From positions 1 through 5,442 of the forward strand of contig JABXGX010000342.1 of NCBI GenBank assembly GCA_016550405.1: 5,442 bases of DNA, in the 5' to 3' direction. The translations under genes were made by a program, and so were the position numbers. Of this stretch, positions 5,367 through 5,442 are shown piece after piece (the stretch's first letter is position 1; the number at the start of each line of letters is the position of its first letter). Source of the DNA: an archaeon (GTDB taxonomy: Archaea; Asgardarchaeota; Hermodarchaeia; Hermodarchaeales; Hermodarchaeaceae). A model generated the notes under the pieces. That model worked only from the letters and a program-made list of their open reading frames with translations, was not told where the DNA came from and searched no databases.

Positions 5367-5442
5367 ATGAAGCAAATCAAATTGAGGGGCACATATCATG
5401 AAATCGGGTTAGAGAACGGTCGACTTCTCGTTAATGAAAAAA
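5367..5442 (+). CDS. N-terminal fragment, possible C45-family hydrolase/acyltransferase
   Basis: Only 25 codons are in the window, and the frame is open to the right edge. The peptide starts MKQIKLRGTYHEIG and continues LENGRLL. The pattern of a short beta strand, then G-(S/T)-x-x-E-x-G and a G-x-L-L helix, is what I recall at the start of C45 proteins, the acyl-CoA:6-aminopenicillanate acyltransferase-like Ntn-hydrolases. Those cut themselves before an internal cysteine that lies beyond this window, so activity cannot be judged. The ATG at 5367 is the only start: an in-frame TGA lies at 5319-5321 with no start codon between. The TATA box 25 bp upstream supports this start. A weak GAGAGG lies three bases before the ATG. 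The gene is divergent from acs. Confidence 0.55.
   Translation, partial: MKQIKLRGTYHEIGLENGRLLVNEK

Overview
The window looks archaeal. The clearest sign is in the non-coding DNA: TATA-like boxes (TTATAATA, TTTTAAAAG, TTTATAGC and others) lie about 23-27 bp upstream of a start codon or of a short leader, as in archaeal TBP/TFB promoters. Two genes also have a GGTGA Shine-Dalgarno element followed by a TTG start. The small multi-pass membrane proteins, a DUF2061 protein and a membrane-anchored DUF362 protein resemble gene content I associate with Asgard archaea (Thorarchaeia-like). That lineage guess is inference and is weak; no rRNA or other phylogenetic marker is present.

Layout, right to left. 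Almost everything is on the minus strand. At the right edge, the first 25 codons of a plus-strand gene start at 5367; they resemble the N-terminus of a C45 (acyl-CoA:6-aminopenicillanate acyltransferase-like) hydrolase. A 300-bp divergent intergenic region with two perfect palindromes separates it from acs (3102-5066), a full-length AMP-forming acetyl-CoA synthetase with all main catalytic residues. Acs is followed by a hairpin/T-run terminator and a 148-bp gap. Next comes a 574-residue membrane-anchored DUF362 protein (1229-2953) whose start is uncertain. A three-helix membrane protein of 111 residues follows (823-1158), ending in a second hairpin/T-run terminator. The 268-bp stretch 555-822 may hold a short transcription unit. 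It is followed by a DUF2061 membrane protein (306-545). At the left edge is the frame-disrupted start of a second membrane protein, a probable paralogue of the 111-residue one.

How the genes fit together. Acs makes acetyl-CoA from acetate, ATP and CoA and appears to be its own transcription unit. DUF362 and the 111-residue protein are only 70 bp apart, but each seems to have its own promoter, so co-function is not established. Three of the minus-strand genes are membrane proteins of unknown role. I see no CRISPR array, tRNA, rRNA, insertion sequence or toxin/defence module. The less ordinary content is the regulatory architecture, the disrupted paralogue and the possible small transcript between 629 and 752.
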